From: Virgibacillus doumboii
GTDB taxonomy: Bacteria; Bacillota; Bacilli; Bacillales; Amphibacillaceae
Direction: 5' to 3'
NCBI RefSeq assembly: GCF_902806455.1
Contig: NZ_CADCWQ010000001.1
Coordinates: 3,162,001-3,226,000, forward strand
DNA: 64,000 nt
The notes under the pieces are model-generated. The model saw only the letters and a list, made by a program, of their open reading frames with translations. It ran no database searches and had not been told where the DNA came from. Below, one piece after another: positions 17,636 through 25,136 of this stretch. A program made the position numbers and the translations under genes. Within the stretch, counting starts at the first letter, position 1. Every line of letters begins with the position of its first letter.

Positions 17636-17884
17636 GTCTGGATAATTGAAATAAGGCTGCCTACTACCGTGAATGCGGATGGGCAACCATATCTGATCGA
17701 AATATATGTAAAGCTTTATGATAATATAATATAATTTCTGTCAAAACTTAATTTAAAGCTTCAGTAAAATTAAAAATATTGATATAATTAAATTGAGCTG
17801 CATAAGCAGGATGGGGCGGTGGAACCTTTGCTGCTCGTCACTTGACATGGGTATGTCAAAACGAGAAGGGAGGTGATGCCGCAG

Positions 17885-17980
17885 ATGATTACTTTATATC
17901 AAGGCATCGTGCTCATGATTAGCTTTGGGTCATTACTCATTGCTGTCATGACGCTTATTGTTTTGATAATAAAAAAGTAA
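17885..17980 (+). CDS. Holin-like type I toxin peptide (Hol_Tox/TxpA-like)
   Basis: A 31-residue peptide, MITLYQGIVLMISFGSLLIA then VMTLIVLIIKK: one membrane helix and a basic tail. LYQGIVLMISFGSLLIA is the hallmark of the putative holin-like toxins found next to TxpA/RatA-type antisense RNAs. AGGGAGGTGATG lies upstream; an ATG three codons earlier is an alternative. The 3' region (17978-18086) is rich in hairpins, as expected for an antisense-controlled toxin. Overexpressed peptides of this class damage the membrane. Confidence 0.75.
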   Translation: MITLYQGIVLMISFGSLLIAVMTLIVLIIKK

Positions 17981-18013
17981 TCCCCTCCTGTATAATTGGT
18001 CGGTAGGGGATTA
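17978..18013. promoter_or_regulatory. Hairpin over the toxin stop codon
   Basis: TAATCCCCT and AGGGGATTA pair perfectly and place the toxin stop codon in the stem. This is the region where an antisense antitoxin RNA would overlap the mRNA. Confidence 0.45.
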
Positions 18014-18052
18014 CTCTCCGATCCACCGCAACTTCTTGCGGCGCTGCTCAGA

Positions 18053-18086
18053 AGAACTCCGGCATCCTACTGTCGGGGTTCTTTTT
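18053..18086 (+). terminator. Terminator of the holin-like toxin transcript
   Basis: AGAACTCCG pairs with CGGGGTTCT (one G-T pair), followed by five T. A second small hairpin, CCGCAA/TTGCGG, precedes it at 18026-18041. Confidence 0.7.
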
Positions 18087-18539
18087 AGTAATATGCTTTC
18101 TTCTTCTATTATATGCCATGAATAATGGTAATGCAAGAAAGCCTTCTTAATAATTTGCTTTTGTATCAGTTTTTCACAGTATTCGTTGCTTTAAACTTGA
18201 CTGTTTTCGCATGAAATCTGACCAGCAATCCGGCTACTTTTTTTCGGATGCAGGTTGATTCGGGATTTGCGCACTGCCCCGCACGTTTTATGGCTTTGCT
18301 CGCACGTTTGGAGCACCCCCTCGCACGTTTATGGGCGATGCTCGCACGTTTCTAGTGCCATAGTTAGCTGTTGGACAATTACCGCAGACCCAATTTATTG
18401 AGAAAACAGCCTTTTCTTAAGGTGAAATTCAGAACAAATCGGCCATAATATTAGGTTCATCAGAATCAAGTTATTTTGTAGACTTTTCAGAGATATACTA
18501 AACTAGTATATAACTAATTACTATAAGGAGATGAAGGGT
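18087..18539. other. Intergenic region with a 21-bp tandem repeat
   Basis: No reading frame is supported here. The only structure is the CGCACGTTT array listed at 18280-18351. The last 60 bases should hold the promoter of the hydrolase; AAGGAG lies nine bases before its start codon. Confidence 0.5.
18280..18351. repeat. CGCACGTTT repeated four times at 21-bp spacing
   Basis: CGCACGTTT occurs at 18280, 18301, 18322 and 18343, exactly 21 bp apart, with variable 12-bp spacers often holding ATGG and GCT. All copies face the same way, two helical turns apart. Confidence 0.8.
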
Positions 18540-19355
18540 ATGTCCGTGTTAAGCGGAAAGTATGTTGAAGTTGATCCTGGAGTAGAGCTGTTTGTGCAAG
18601 ATGTCGGTCAAGGTGATCCAATTGTGTTTATTCCGGGTTTTACATTCACAACAGAGGTATTTTCTAAGCAAGTTGATTATTTTGCGAAAACAAATCGTGT
18701 AATTGTCATTGACCCTAGAAGTCATGGGAGATCCACCATTTCCGTACATGGCAACGATTATGTTACACACGGCACAGATTTGGCTAAGGTATTAAAGCAG
18801 TTAGATGTAAAAAATGCAACACTTGTTGGATGGTCTTTTGGCTGCTTTACGGTCTGGGAGTATTTTAAACAGTATGGGGAAGAGAATATTAAATCAGCAG
18901 TTTTAGTCGATATGCCGCCAAAATCATTATCTGTTCATGAGGATGATTGGGTTGAAGGAACACTGGATGACATCTCTGGAATTTACACTTCAAGCTTGCG
19001 GACCCCACAAGGACAGAGGGAATTCATTACCGCCTATGCTACGCAAGTAATGGTACAACGGGAATTGGAACAGAAAGAACTGAATTGGCTTGTTGAAGAA
19101 TCTTTAAAAACGCCATACTATATTGCGGCAAACCTTTTCGCAGCGGGCATGTTTTCTGATTATCGTAATGAGGCGAAATCTCTAAGCAATTCCGTTCCTG
19201 TTTTAACAGTATTTGCCGAACATTGGGCTGAAACGGCCACAGCTTTTACGAAAAATACTTCGCCTGAATCGAAAATTGAAGTTCTTGGTGGTCATATGAT
19301 GTTCTGGGAGCATGGTGATAAATTCAATGAAATGATGACTCGGTTTTTAAAATAA
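18540..19355 (+). CDS. Alpha/beta-fold hydrolase
   Basis: A 271-residue hydrolase beginning MSVLSGKYVEVDPGVELFVQ. An in-frame ATG three codons earlier sits directly on the AAGGAG site and is unlikely. The nucleophile elbow is GWSFG (Ser99). The oxyanion region is IPGFTFT, the strand motif is VIDPRSHGRS, and the catalytic histidine is in LGGHMMFWEH near the C-terminus. It looks like peroxidase/esterase-type members; the substrate is unknown. Monocistronic, closed by a hairpin at 19370-19400. Confidence 0.88.
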   Translation: MSVLSGKYVEVDPGVELFVQDVGQGDPIVFIPGFTFTTEVFSKQVDYFAKTNRVIVIDPRSHGRSTISVHGNDYVTHGTDLAKVLKQLDVKNATLVGWSFGCFTVWEYFKQYGEENIKSAVLVDMPPKSLSVHEDDWVEGTLDDISGIYTSSLRTPQGQREFITAYATQVMVQRELEQKELNWLVEESLKTPYYIAANLFAAGMFSDYRNEAKSLSNSVPVLTVFAEHWAETATAFTKNTSPESKIEVLGGHMMFWEHGDKFNEMMTRFLK

Positions 19356-19369
19356 AAGCAAGGCTAAAG

Positions 19370-19400
19370 AGAGGTCTTACTAAAAAATCGTAAGACCTCT
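19370..19400. terminator. Hairpin between convergent genes
   Basis: AGAGGTCTTAC and GTAAGACCTCT form an 11-bp stem with a 9-base loop between the convergent hydrolase and CMD genes. The T content is modest on both sides. Confidence 0.65.
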
Positions 19401-19435
19401 AGTTATTAAAATTCTTCTCCAAAAAGGAATCACGT

Positions 19436-20092
19436 TTATGCTTCTCCATAACTCTCAATCATATTAGCCATATGCGCATACGACCCTCCGGCAAGCAATG
19501 CAGCAGCAACCAATACCGCTTCACTCAGTTCTTCTCTTGTTGCCCCCTGTTTCTCGGCATTCTTCGTATGGACATCGATGCAATAAGGACAAAGTGTTGC
19601 ATGACCGACAGCAACCGCCACGATTTCCTTAAACTTCTTACTTAACTTCCCTTCTTTCATAGCTGCTGAATTGAAACCAGAATAGCCCTGGAATGCATCT
19701 TTTGCGTTCTTTCCCAATTGATTGAGATTTTTCAGATTGGAGCGCTGATACAGTGTGTCATCTGCGTCATCTGAAAGTGCATTATGCATATTGGTACTGT
19801 GTGTTACAGCACCACCCGCTTCAACTGCGGACGTTACCATGACAGCCTCCACAAGTTCTTCAAGGGCAGCCCCTTCTTTCTTTGCGTTTTTGGTATGTTT
19901 ATCTATGCAGTACGGGCATTGCGTGACATGTGCAACCGCAACCGCAATGATTTCCTTATCCTTTTTGGCCAAGGCGCCTTCACTTAAAGCACTTGCTCCA
20001 AAGTCCGAAAAAGCCTGGGCCTGATCCGGAGCGAGTTCTTTAAGTTTATTTAAATGTTCTGCATGACTTTTTTCGTAAAAGTTAGTAGCCAT
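19436..20092 (-). CDS. Carboxymuconolactone decarboxylase-family protein with two AhpD-like domains
   Basis: A 218-residue protein made of two tandem copies of the same domain (about 25-95 and 135-205). Each copy has the CPYCIDxHTKNA motif: Cys59, Cys62 and His66 in the first, the equivalents near 168-175 in the second. CxxC...H is the catalytic set of AhpD-type peroxide reductases and related CMD proteins. A role in peroxide or oxidative stress defence is likely but not shown. The gene is divergent from qoxA. Confidence 0.9.
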   Translation of the reverse strand: MATNFYEKSHAEHLNKLKELAPDQAQAFSDFGASALSEGALAKKDKEIIAVAVAHVTQCPYCIDKHTKNAKKEGAALEELVEAVMVTSAVEAGGAVTHSTNMHNALSDDADDTLYQRSNLKNLNQLGKNAKDAFQGYSGFNSAAMKEGKLSKKFKEIVAVAVGHATLCPYCIDVHTKNAEKQGATREELSEAVLVAAALLAGGSYAHMANMIESYGEA

Positions 20093-20264
20093 TGTGAGCC
20101 CTCCTTTATATTATATTTATTTCACTAAAACTGACTGTTAAAACAAGTTTTTAAAATATCACAATTTCATGCCCAATTGATCACATATGATTGATAATCC
20201 CATAAATCGGGAAACCGTCACTACGAACCTGATTATTAATGTTCAAACGCAGGAGTGTCAGTTT

Positions 20265-21200
20265 ATGAAATATATACGAAGGTATCTTGTATTGATACTT
20301 GTTGTCCTTCTTCTGCTGCTCAGCGGATGCAGTGAATTAACAGTCTTGAATCCGAAAGGGCCGGTTGCCGAAAGCCAGAAAGACCTGATTCTGTATGCAC
20401 TGATTTACATGCTGGGGATTGTGGTTGTTGTATTTACCCTTTTCACCATTATGGTCATCAAATATCGTGATAAGCCAAACCGGAAGGCTGCATACAGACC
20501 AGATCTTACCGGTAATAAATTGATTGAAACCATCTGGATTATCATTCCGATTCTGATTGTTACCGCACTGTCAATACCGACGATATCCACTTTGTTTGAC
20601 CTGGAAAATCCGACTTCAAACGAACAGGACCCGCTTGTCATCTATGCAATTACGGCAGACTGGAAGTGGTTTTTCAGTTACCCGGAGCAGGGAATTGAAA
20701 CGGTTAATTATTTGCACATCCCGACAGACCGTGCCATCGAATTCCGTTTGTCTTCTGCTGATTCCATGACTGCCATGTGGATCCCTGCTTTAGGCGGCCA
20801 AAAGTACAACATGGCCGGCATGCAGACCACGCTCTACCTGGAGGCTGATGAAGCCGGTGTTTACCAGGGCCGCAACTCCAACTTTAATGGAGAAGGTTTT
20901 GCTGAGCAGATTTTTAAGGTCCATGCAGAAACGAGCAGTGATTTTCGTAATTGGGTAAACGAAACACAGACTTCAGCACCTGAATTAACCCAGGATAAAT
21001 ATAATTCACTGCTGAAACCGGGATTGACAAAAACGATAGCCTTTTCATCAACCCACCTTCAATGGGTACATCATGGAACAATGAAAGGTGCTGACTATTC
21101 CGTCAAGCGTCACCGGGAGGACTTCAGTAAAGAATTGCATCTTAAGAATGATGCCAACCATGAACATGGACCATCTAATAAAGAAGGTGAACAATCATGA
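20265..21200 (+). CDS. qoxA: Quinol oxidase aa3, subunit II
   Basis: A 311-residue lipoprotein subunit. The start is MKYIRRYLVL with CAGGAGTG eight bases upstream; an upstream extension is not needed. The signal ends at lipobox LSGC. Two membrane helices follow (about 45-65 and 88-108), then an extracytoplasmic cupredoxin domain with WKWFFSYPEQGIETVNYLHI. The copper-A ligand cysteines are absent, as expected for a quinol rather than cytochrome c oxidase. First gene of qoxABCD; its stop overlaps the start of qoxB. Confidence 0.95.
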   Translation: MKYIRRYLVLILVVLLLLLSGCSELTVLNPKGPVAESQKDLILYALIYMLGIVVVVFTLFTIMVIKYRDKPNRKAAYRPDLTGNKLIETIWIIIPILIVTALSIPTISTLFDLENPTSNEQDPLVIYAITADWKWFFSYPEQGIETVNYLHIPTDRAIEFRLSSADSMTAMWIPALGGQKYNMAGMQTTLYLEADEAGVYQGRNSNFNGEGFAEQIFKVHAETSSDFRNWVNETQTSAPELTQDKYNSLLKPGLTKTIAFSSTHLQWVHHGTMKGADYSVKRHREDFSKELHLKNDANHEHGPSNKEGEQS

Positions 21201-23140
21201 AACTTGAACAGCTGTTAGTTACGGGGGAGCCGCTTATTTATGCCGGCATGGTGGCAATTGCTCTCGTGACAGGCGCCACCATCTTTCTCCTAACCTACTT
21301 CAAAAAATGGAAATGGATCTGGCGTGAGTGGCTGACAACCGTTGACCATAAAAAAATCGGCATCATGTACATTCTGAGTGCACTTGCTATGCTGTTCCGG
21401 GCTGGTACGGATGCACTGATGATGCGGACACAACTAGCATTTCCGGAGATGAATTTTTTAGGCGCACAGCATTATAATGAAATTTTTACAACACACGGGA
21501 CAATTATGATTTTCTTTATGGCAATGCCGTTTCTAATTGGTCTGATGAACATTATCGTACCGCTTCAGATCGGCGCTCGGGATTTTGCATTCCCATATCT
21601 GAATGCCTTAAGTTTTTGGTCATTTTTCTTCGGGGCAATGCTATTTAACATTTCATTCGTCATCGGTGGTGCCCCGGATGCCGGCTGGACCAGTTATACG
21701 CCGCTTTCCGGGGATGTCATGAGTCCAGGTCCTGGTCAGAATTTTTACCTGCTCGCCCTGCAATTGTCAGGTATCGGGACATTGGCGACTGGCATTAACC
21801 TAATAACGACGATTGTGAAGATGCGTGCTCCGGGTATGACATTCTTTAAAATGCCGATTTTCACCTGGTCCACATTAATCACGTCGTTCATTATAGTGTT
21901 TGCATTCCCTATTCTGACAATCGCATTGGCACTGCTGACGATTGACAGGATTTTTGGATCGCATTTCTTTACTGTAACCGGTGAAGGTCTGCCGATGATG
22001 TGGGCTAACCTATTCTGGATGTGGGGCCACCCGGAAGTTTATATCGTCATCCTTCCGGCATTCGGCATTTTTTCAGAAGTCATTGCCGTATTTGCAAAAA
22101 AACAACTATTTGGCTACACCGTCATGGTATGGTCACTCATCCTAATCGCCGGACTAAGTTTCCTTGTCTGGGTTCACCACTTCTTTACGATGGGTGCAGG
22201 GGCATTCGTCAATTCTGTTTTTTCGGTTACAACAATGGCGATTGCTGTACCAACGGGGGTGAAGATATTCAACTGGCTGGCAACGCTGTATAAATCCAAA
22301 ATACAGACGAATGTGGCAATGATGTGGGCACTCGCGTTCATCCCCAGCTTTACAATCGGCGGGATAACAGGAGTAATGCTTGGTATGGCCGCTGCAGATT
22401 ACCAGTTCCATAATTCATATTTTCTGATTGCCCACTTCCATTACGTTCTGATTGCAGGTACCGTGTTTGGTTCTTTCGCCGGACTTGTATTCTGGTATCC
22501 GAAAATATTCGGGCACAAACTCAATGAACGGATTGGAAAATGGAGCTTTTGGCTTTTCGTCATTGGTTTTCACATCTGCTTTCTCCCGCAATATTTCCTG
22601 GGCCTCGATGGGATGCCAAGGCGGGTTTTCCATATTGTTCCGGAATGGATGCCATTAAACCCGATTTCAACTGTAGGCGCATTTGCCATGGGAATCGGTT
22701 TTGCTGTCTTTGTTTACAACATTTATTACAGTTACCGGTACAGCGAACGTGAACAAACCGGTGATGCCTGGGATGGCCGGACACTGGAATGGTCGACGCC
22801 GACTCCGGTTCCGTCTTACAATTTCGCCGTCGTACCACATGTTGAAACATATGATGCTTATTGGCGCATCAAACAAAAAGGGCAGACTGTCTTTGACGAA
22901 TCGAAAGTGGAGCCGATTCATATGCCAAACAAATCTGGCCAGCCGTTTATCATGGCTGCAGTTATGGCATTTGCCAGTTTTGCACTTGTATTCGAATGGA
23001 TCTGGCTCGCGGTTGCAGGACTGATTGGCGCACTTGTAATCATGATCATGCGTTCATTTGATTATGATGAAGGTTATCATGTTGATGAGGAAGATATTAA
23101 GCACACAGAACGCACAGCAAGGGGGTTGAACCATGAGTGA
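21197..23140 (+). CDS. qoxB: Quinol oxidase aa3, subunit I
   Basis: A 647-residue heme-copper oxidase core. It reduces oxygen to water with electrons from menaquinol and pumps protons. Metal ligands are visible: TTHGTIMIFFM (heme a His), WMWGHPEVYIVILP (copper-B His with the cross-linked Tyr), VWVHHFF (two copper-B His) and HNSYFLIAHFHYVL (heme a3 and heme a His). The start overlaps qoxA by 4 bases (ATGA). Length and motif set are normal, so it should be active. Confidence 0.97.
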   Translation: MKLEQLLVTGEPLIYAGMVAIALVTGATIFLLTYFKKWKWIWREWLTTVDHKKIGIMYILSALAMLFRAGTDALMMRTQLAFPEMNFLGAQHYNEIFTTHGTIMIFFMAMPFLIGLMNIIVPLQIGARDFAFPYLNALSFWSFFFGAMLFNISFVIGGAPDAGWTSYTPLSGDVMSPGPGQNFYLLALQLSGIGTLATGINLITTIVKMRAPGMTFFKMPIFTWSTLITSFIIVFAFPILTIALALLTIDRIFGSHFFTVTGEGLPMMWANLFWMWGHPEVYIVILPAFGIFSEVIAVFAKKQLFGYTVMVWSLILIAGLSFLVWVHHFFTMGAGAFVNSVFSVTTMAIAVPTGVKIFNWLATLYKSKIQTNVAMMWALAFIPSFTIGGITGVMLGMAAADYQFHNSYFLIAHFHYVLIAGTVFGSFAGLVFWYPKIFGHKLNERIGKWSFWLFVIGFHICFLPQYFLGLDGMPRRVFHIVPEWMPLNPISTVGAFAMGIGFAVFVYNIYYSYRYSEREQTGDAWDGRTLEWSTPTPVPSYNFAVVPHVETYDAYWRIKQKGQTVFDESKVEPIHMPNKSGQPFIMAAVMAFASFALVFEWIWLAVAGLIGALVIMIMRSFDYDEGYHVDEEDIKHTERTARGLNHE

Positions 23141-23738
23141 ACAAGAAGTAAGCACGACACCTCTTGAATACCAGACAGAAGAAGGGCAAAAGAATATTGT
23201 CGGATTCTGGATCTTTCTGGCTGCAGAGCTTTCGCTGTTCGGGACATTATTCGCAACGTATGCTGTACTGTTCGGCCGTACAGCGAATGCACCGCTCCCC
23301 GGGGAATTATTCACCCCGGAAACCACGCTTATCATGACGATCATTCTTTTGACAAGCAGCTTTACATGCGGGGTGGCGGTCCATGAAATGCGGCGCGGTG
23401 CCAAGAAAAGCTTTTTGACCTGGCTGATCATCACCTTAGTTCTTGGGTTAAGCTTTCTGGGATTGGAAATTTACGAATTTCACCATTATGTCAGCCATGG
23501 CGCTTCACTAAAATCCAGCGCATACTGGTCGTCCTTCTTTGTGCTTGCGGGAACACACGGTGTGCATGTCACGTTCGGGATTGGCTGGCTGACCCTCCTA
23601 GTGATTCAAGCGGTCCAACGTGGAATAACTTCCATTACAAGCAGGAAAGTATTCATCATCGGGCTCTACTGGCACTTTCTGGACGTCATCTGGATATTTA
23701 TTTTTACAGGTGTCTACCTGATTGGGATGGTGGTTTAA
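23133..23738 (+). CDS. qoxC: Quinol oxidase aa3, subunit III
   Basis: A 201-residue membrane protein with five hydrophobic segments and the COX3 motif HYVSHGASLKSSAYWSSFFV, then GTHGVHVTFGIGWL and the C-terminal YWHFLDVIWIFIF. It stabilises subunit I. It overlaps the end of qoxB by 8 bases and has AAGGGGG at good distance from its ATG. Confidence 0.96.
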   Translation: MSEQEVSTTPLEYQTEEGQKNIVGFWIFLAAELSLFGTLFATYAVLFGRTANAPLPGELFTPETTLIMTIILLTSSFTCGVAVHEMRRGAKKSFLTWLIITLVLGLSFLGLEIYEFHHYVSHGASLKSSAYWSSFFVLAGTHGVHVTFGIGWLTLLVIQAVQRGITSITSRKVFIIGLYWHFLDVIWIFIFTGVYLIGMVV

Positions 23739-23739
23739 T

Positions 23740-24024
23740 ATGACCAGAAAACTTCCGATTAAACATATTATTGGCTATGTGACCTCCGTTGCCCTGACAT
23801 TTGCGGCAGCTTGGGCCGCACTCGGATCCAATTTATCAGTAACATGGATTTTAATTTCCATTTTTGCACTGGCAATCATCCAAGCAGCAATTCAACTGTT
23901 TCTGTTCATGCATCTGACAGAAAGCGGAATCGGTAATACTCCGTGGAATATGATGTTCCATGGCGCTGTTATAGCAGCAATCCTTGTTGCGGGCTCACTG
24001 TTTGTGATGTCGTTTGGGTTTTAG
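23740..24024 (+). CDS. qoxD: Quinol oxidase aa3, subunit IV
   Basis: A 94-residue protein beginning MTRKLPIKHIIGYVTSVALT with three membrane helices. It holds IQLFLFMHLTESGIGNTPWN, the usual CyoD/QoxD signature. The ATG lies one base after the qoxC stop with GGATGGTGG upstream; an open extension to 23722 overlaps qoxC and is unlikely. Last gene of the operon, followed by a strong terminator. Confidence 0.94.
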   Translation: MTRKLPIKHIIGYVTSVALTFAAAWAALGSNLSVTWILISIFALAIIQAAIQLFLFMHLTESGIGNTPWNMMFHGAVIAAILVAGSLFVMSFGF

Positions 24025-24042
24025 GATTTGAATTAGATGAGC

Positions 24043-24076
24043 AAAAACCTCTTTTCTTATTGGAAAAGAGGTTTTT
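24043..24076. terminator. Bidirectional terminator between qoxD and a convergent gene
   Basis: AAAAACCTCTTTTC and GAAAAGAGGTTTTT pair over 14 bp with a 6-base loop. T runs are on both strands, so it can end both transcripts. Confidence 0.85.
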
Positions 24077-24365
24077 AATACCCGCGCACTTCTTTTTTCG
24101 CAAGCTTTTTATATTCTTCTGAATGGTTAACCATGTCGATGATGAACATGACCCAGCTGATTGCAGATACGAACAAGCTCAGGTAAAACATCACCCATGT
24201 TATGGAAAATACAGCCGGGACAGTACCGAACATGACCTGGAAAAAGTATAACCACATTCCTGACAACAGAACTGTCTGCACTGCAGCAAGGGTTTTCTTA
24301 TTCAAATAAAAGAAAATGATTGGTGTAACGCTTGCCAGAATTAAAAACATTAACGTAATACCCAT
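24075..24365 (-). CDS. Small integral membrane protein, unknown
   Basis: About 96 residues beginning MGITLMFLILASVTPIIFFY. The start is chosen because GGGAG is nine bases upstream, whereas the ATG three codons earlier touches it. Three or four membrane helices and a short basic C-terminus (EEYKKLAKKEVRGY). Convergent to qoxABCD and sharing its terminator. No function is known to me. Confidence 0.65.
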   Translation of the reverse strand: MGITLMFLILASVTPIIFFYLNKKTLAAVQTVLLSGMWLYFFQVMFGTVPAVFSITWVMFYLSLFVSAISWVMFIIDMVNHSEEYKKLAKKEVRGY

Positions 24366-24596
24366 CAATATCATCTCCCGTTATAAGTGTAAACGGTTTC
24401 TTACTTAATAGTGTATCAAATAATCCGGTGTATTGTCACATAACGTTCATATTTTGGCTTGGGGGAATTATGGTGATTTATTGTTATTTCTAAATCAGCA
24501 TCCTTGCTGTCTTCTGCATATGTGATGGTCTAAAAAGACTTCGCTCAAATAAATAGCATGCCTCTAAATGAATGCTATTCCGGTTAACAGAACAAA

Positions 24597-24636
24597 AGAG
24601 GCTTCCAAAAAGTTCAATAACCTAATGGAAACCTCT
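24597..24636 (-). terminator. Minus-strand terminator, probably the original groEL terminator
   Basis: AGAGGTTTCCA and TGGAAGCCTCT pair on the minus strand (one mismatch), followed by TTTTGTT. It lies about 95 bases downstream of the groEL 3' copy and has no other gene to serve. Confidence 0.6.
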
Positions 24637-24732
24637 CTAAGAACTCAGAAACTAATATCGGTCACTATTTCAGACACTAAAATTATTTGAAATGGTTATG
24701 AACGTAGATGTAATAAGGAGTAGAGACCTATA

Positions 24733-24750
24733 TTACATCATGCCGCCCAT
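24733..24750 (-). other. 18-bp groEL 3'-end copy: probable attachment site scar
   Basis: On the minus strand ATGGGCGGCATGATGTAA encodes MGGMM-stop, the usual end of bacterial GroEL. No groEL precedes it: the bases upstream encode nothing GroEL-like. Such a stub followed by a terminator is what remains at the far end of an element that integrated into the 3' end of groEL. The intact gene is predicted at the other end, to the right of this window. Confidence 0.6.
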
Positions 24751-24866
24751 AATGTTTTATGGTGTAACATCTTTTATAAGGTGTCAATAAAATGTGGCAT
24801 ATCAGTATTCTTCCATTTTAATACTGTAACATCTTTAACATAAAGTAATGTTTTTTACTTCATTGC

Positions 24867-24895
24867 GTTAGCAAAATGTTAGCATTTTGTTAGCA
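24867..24895. repeat. GTTAGCA repeated three times at 11-bp spacing
   Basis: GTTAGCA at 24867, 24878 and 24889, with spacers AAAT, TTTT. Helically phased 11-bp direct repeats next to an attachment site look like arm-type integrase or excisionase sites. Confidence 0.6.
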
Positions 24896-25045
24896 TAAAT
24901 TTCATATAGGGTCAGCTTTTATTCACGGAACGAACATCGAAAAGCTATGCTATTTTTGGCACAGGTTTGGTTTGTTGTTTAACAATCCAGAAAAAACACC
25001 ATTCTTATTCACATAATGATAATTATGTTATGATGGAGCATTAGT

Positions 25046-25063
25046 GATAACAGATCTGTTATC
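25046..25063. repeat. Perfect 18-bp palindrome
   Basis: GATAACAGATCTGTTATC is its own reverse complement over all 18 bases. Candidate operator or recombinase site inside the left end of the island. Confidence 0.6.
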
Positions 25064-25082
25064 AAAATATTATCAAACAAGA

Positions 25083-25121
25083 AAAATCACCCTAAGCTGT
25101 TAAAAGGGCAAGGGTGATTTT
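25083..25121 (-). terminator. Terminator of the ABC-3C operon
   Basis: AAAATCACCCT and AGGGTGATTTT pair around a 17-base loop; on the minus strand T residues follow. It lies 16 bases past the ATPase stop codon. Confidence 0.8.
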
Positions 25122-25136
25122 CAAGTCTAATATTAT

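Larger units (their letters stand above)
24375..25136. other. Left junction of the integrated island, non-coding
   Basis: A 760-bp gap with no credible gene. It holds, in order, a hairpin terminator (24597-24636), an 18-bp groEL 3' copy (24733-24750), repeats TGTAACATCTTT at 24773 and 24826, three GTTAGCA repeats (24867-24895), a perfect 18-bp palindrome (25046-25063) and the terminator of the ABC-3C operon (25083-25121). Base composition shifts to AT-rich to the right of about 24.7 kb. Confidence 0.6.

Noticed and set aside
18280..18351. CRISPR array
   Set aside because: Conserved unit is only 9 bp and spacers are 12 bp; no cas genes in the window.
24841..25040. tRNA gene as integration target
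   Set aside because: No cloverleaf or CCA end found; the groEL 3' copy explains the junction better.
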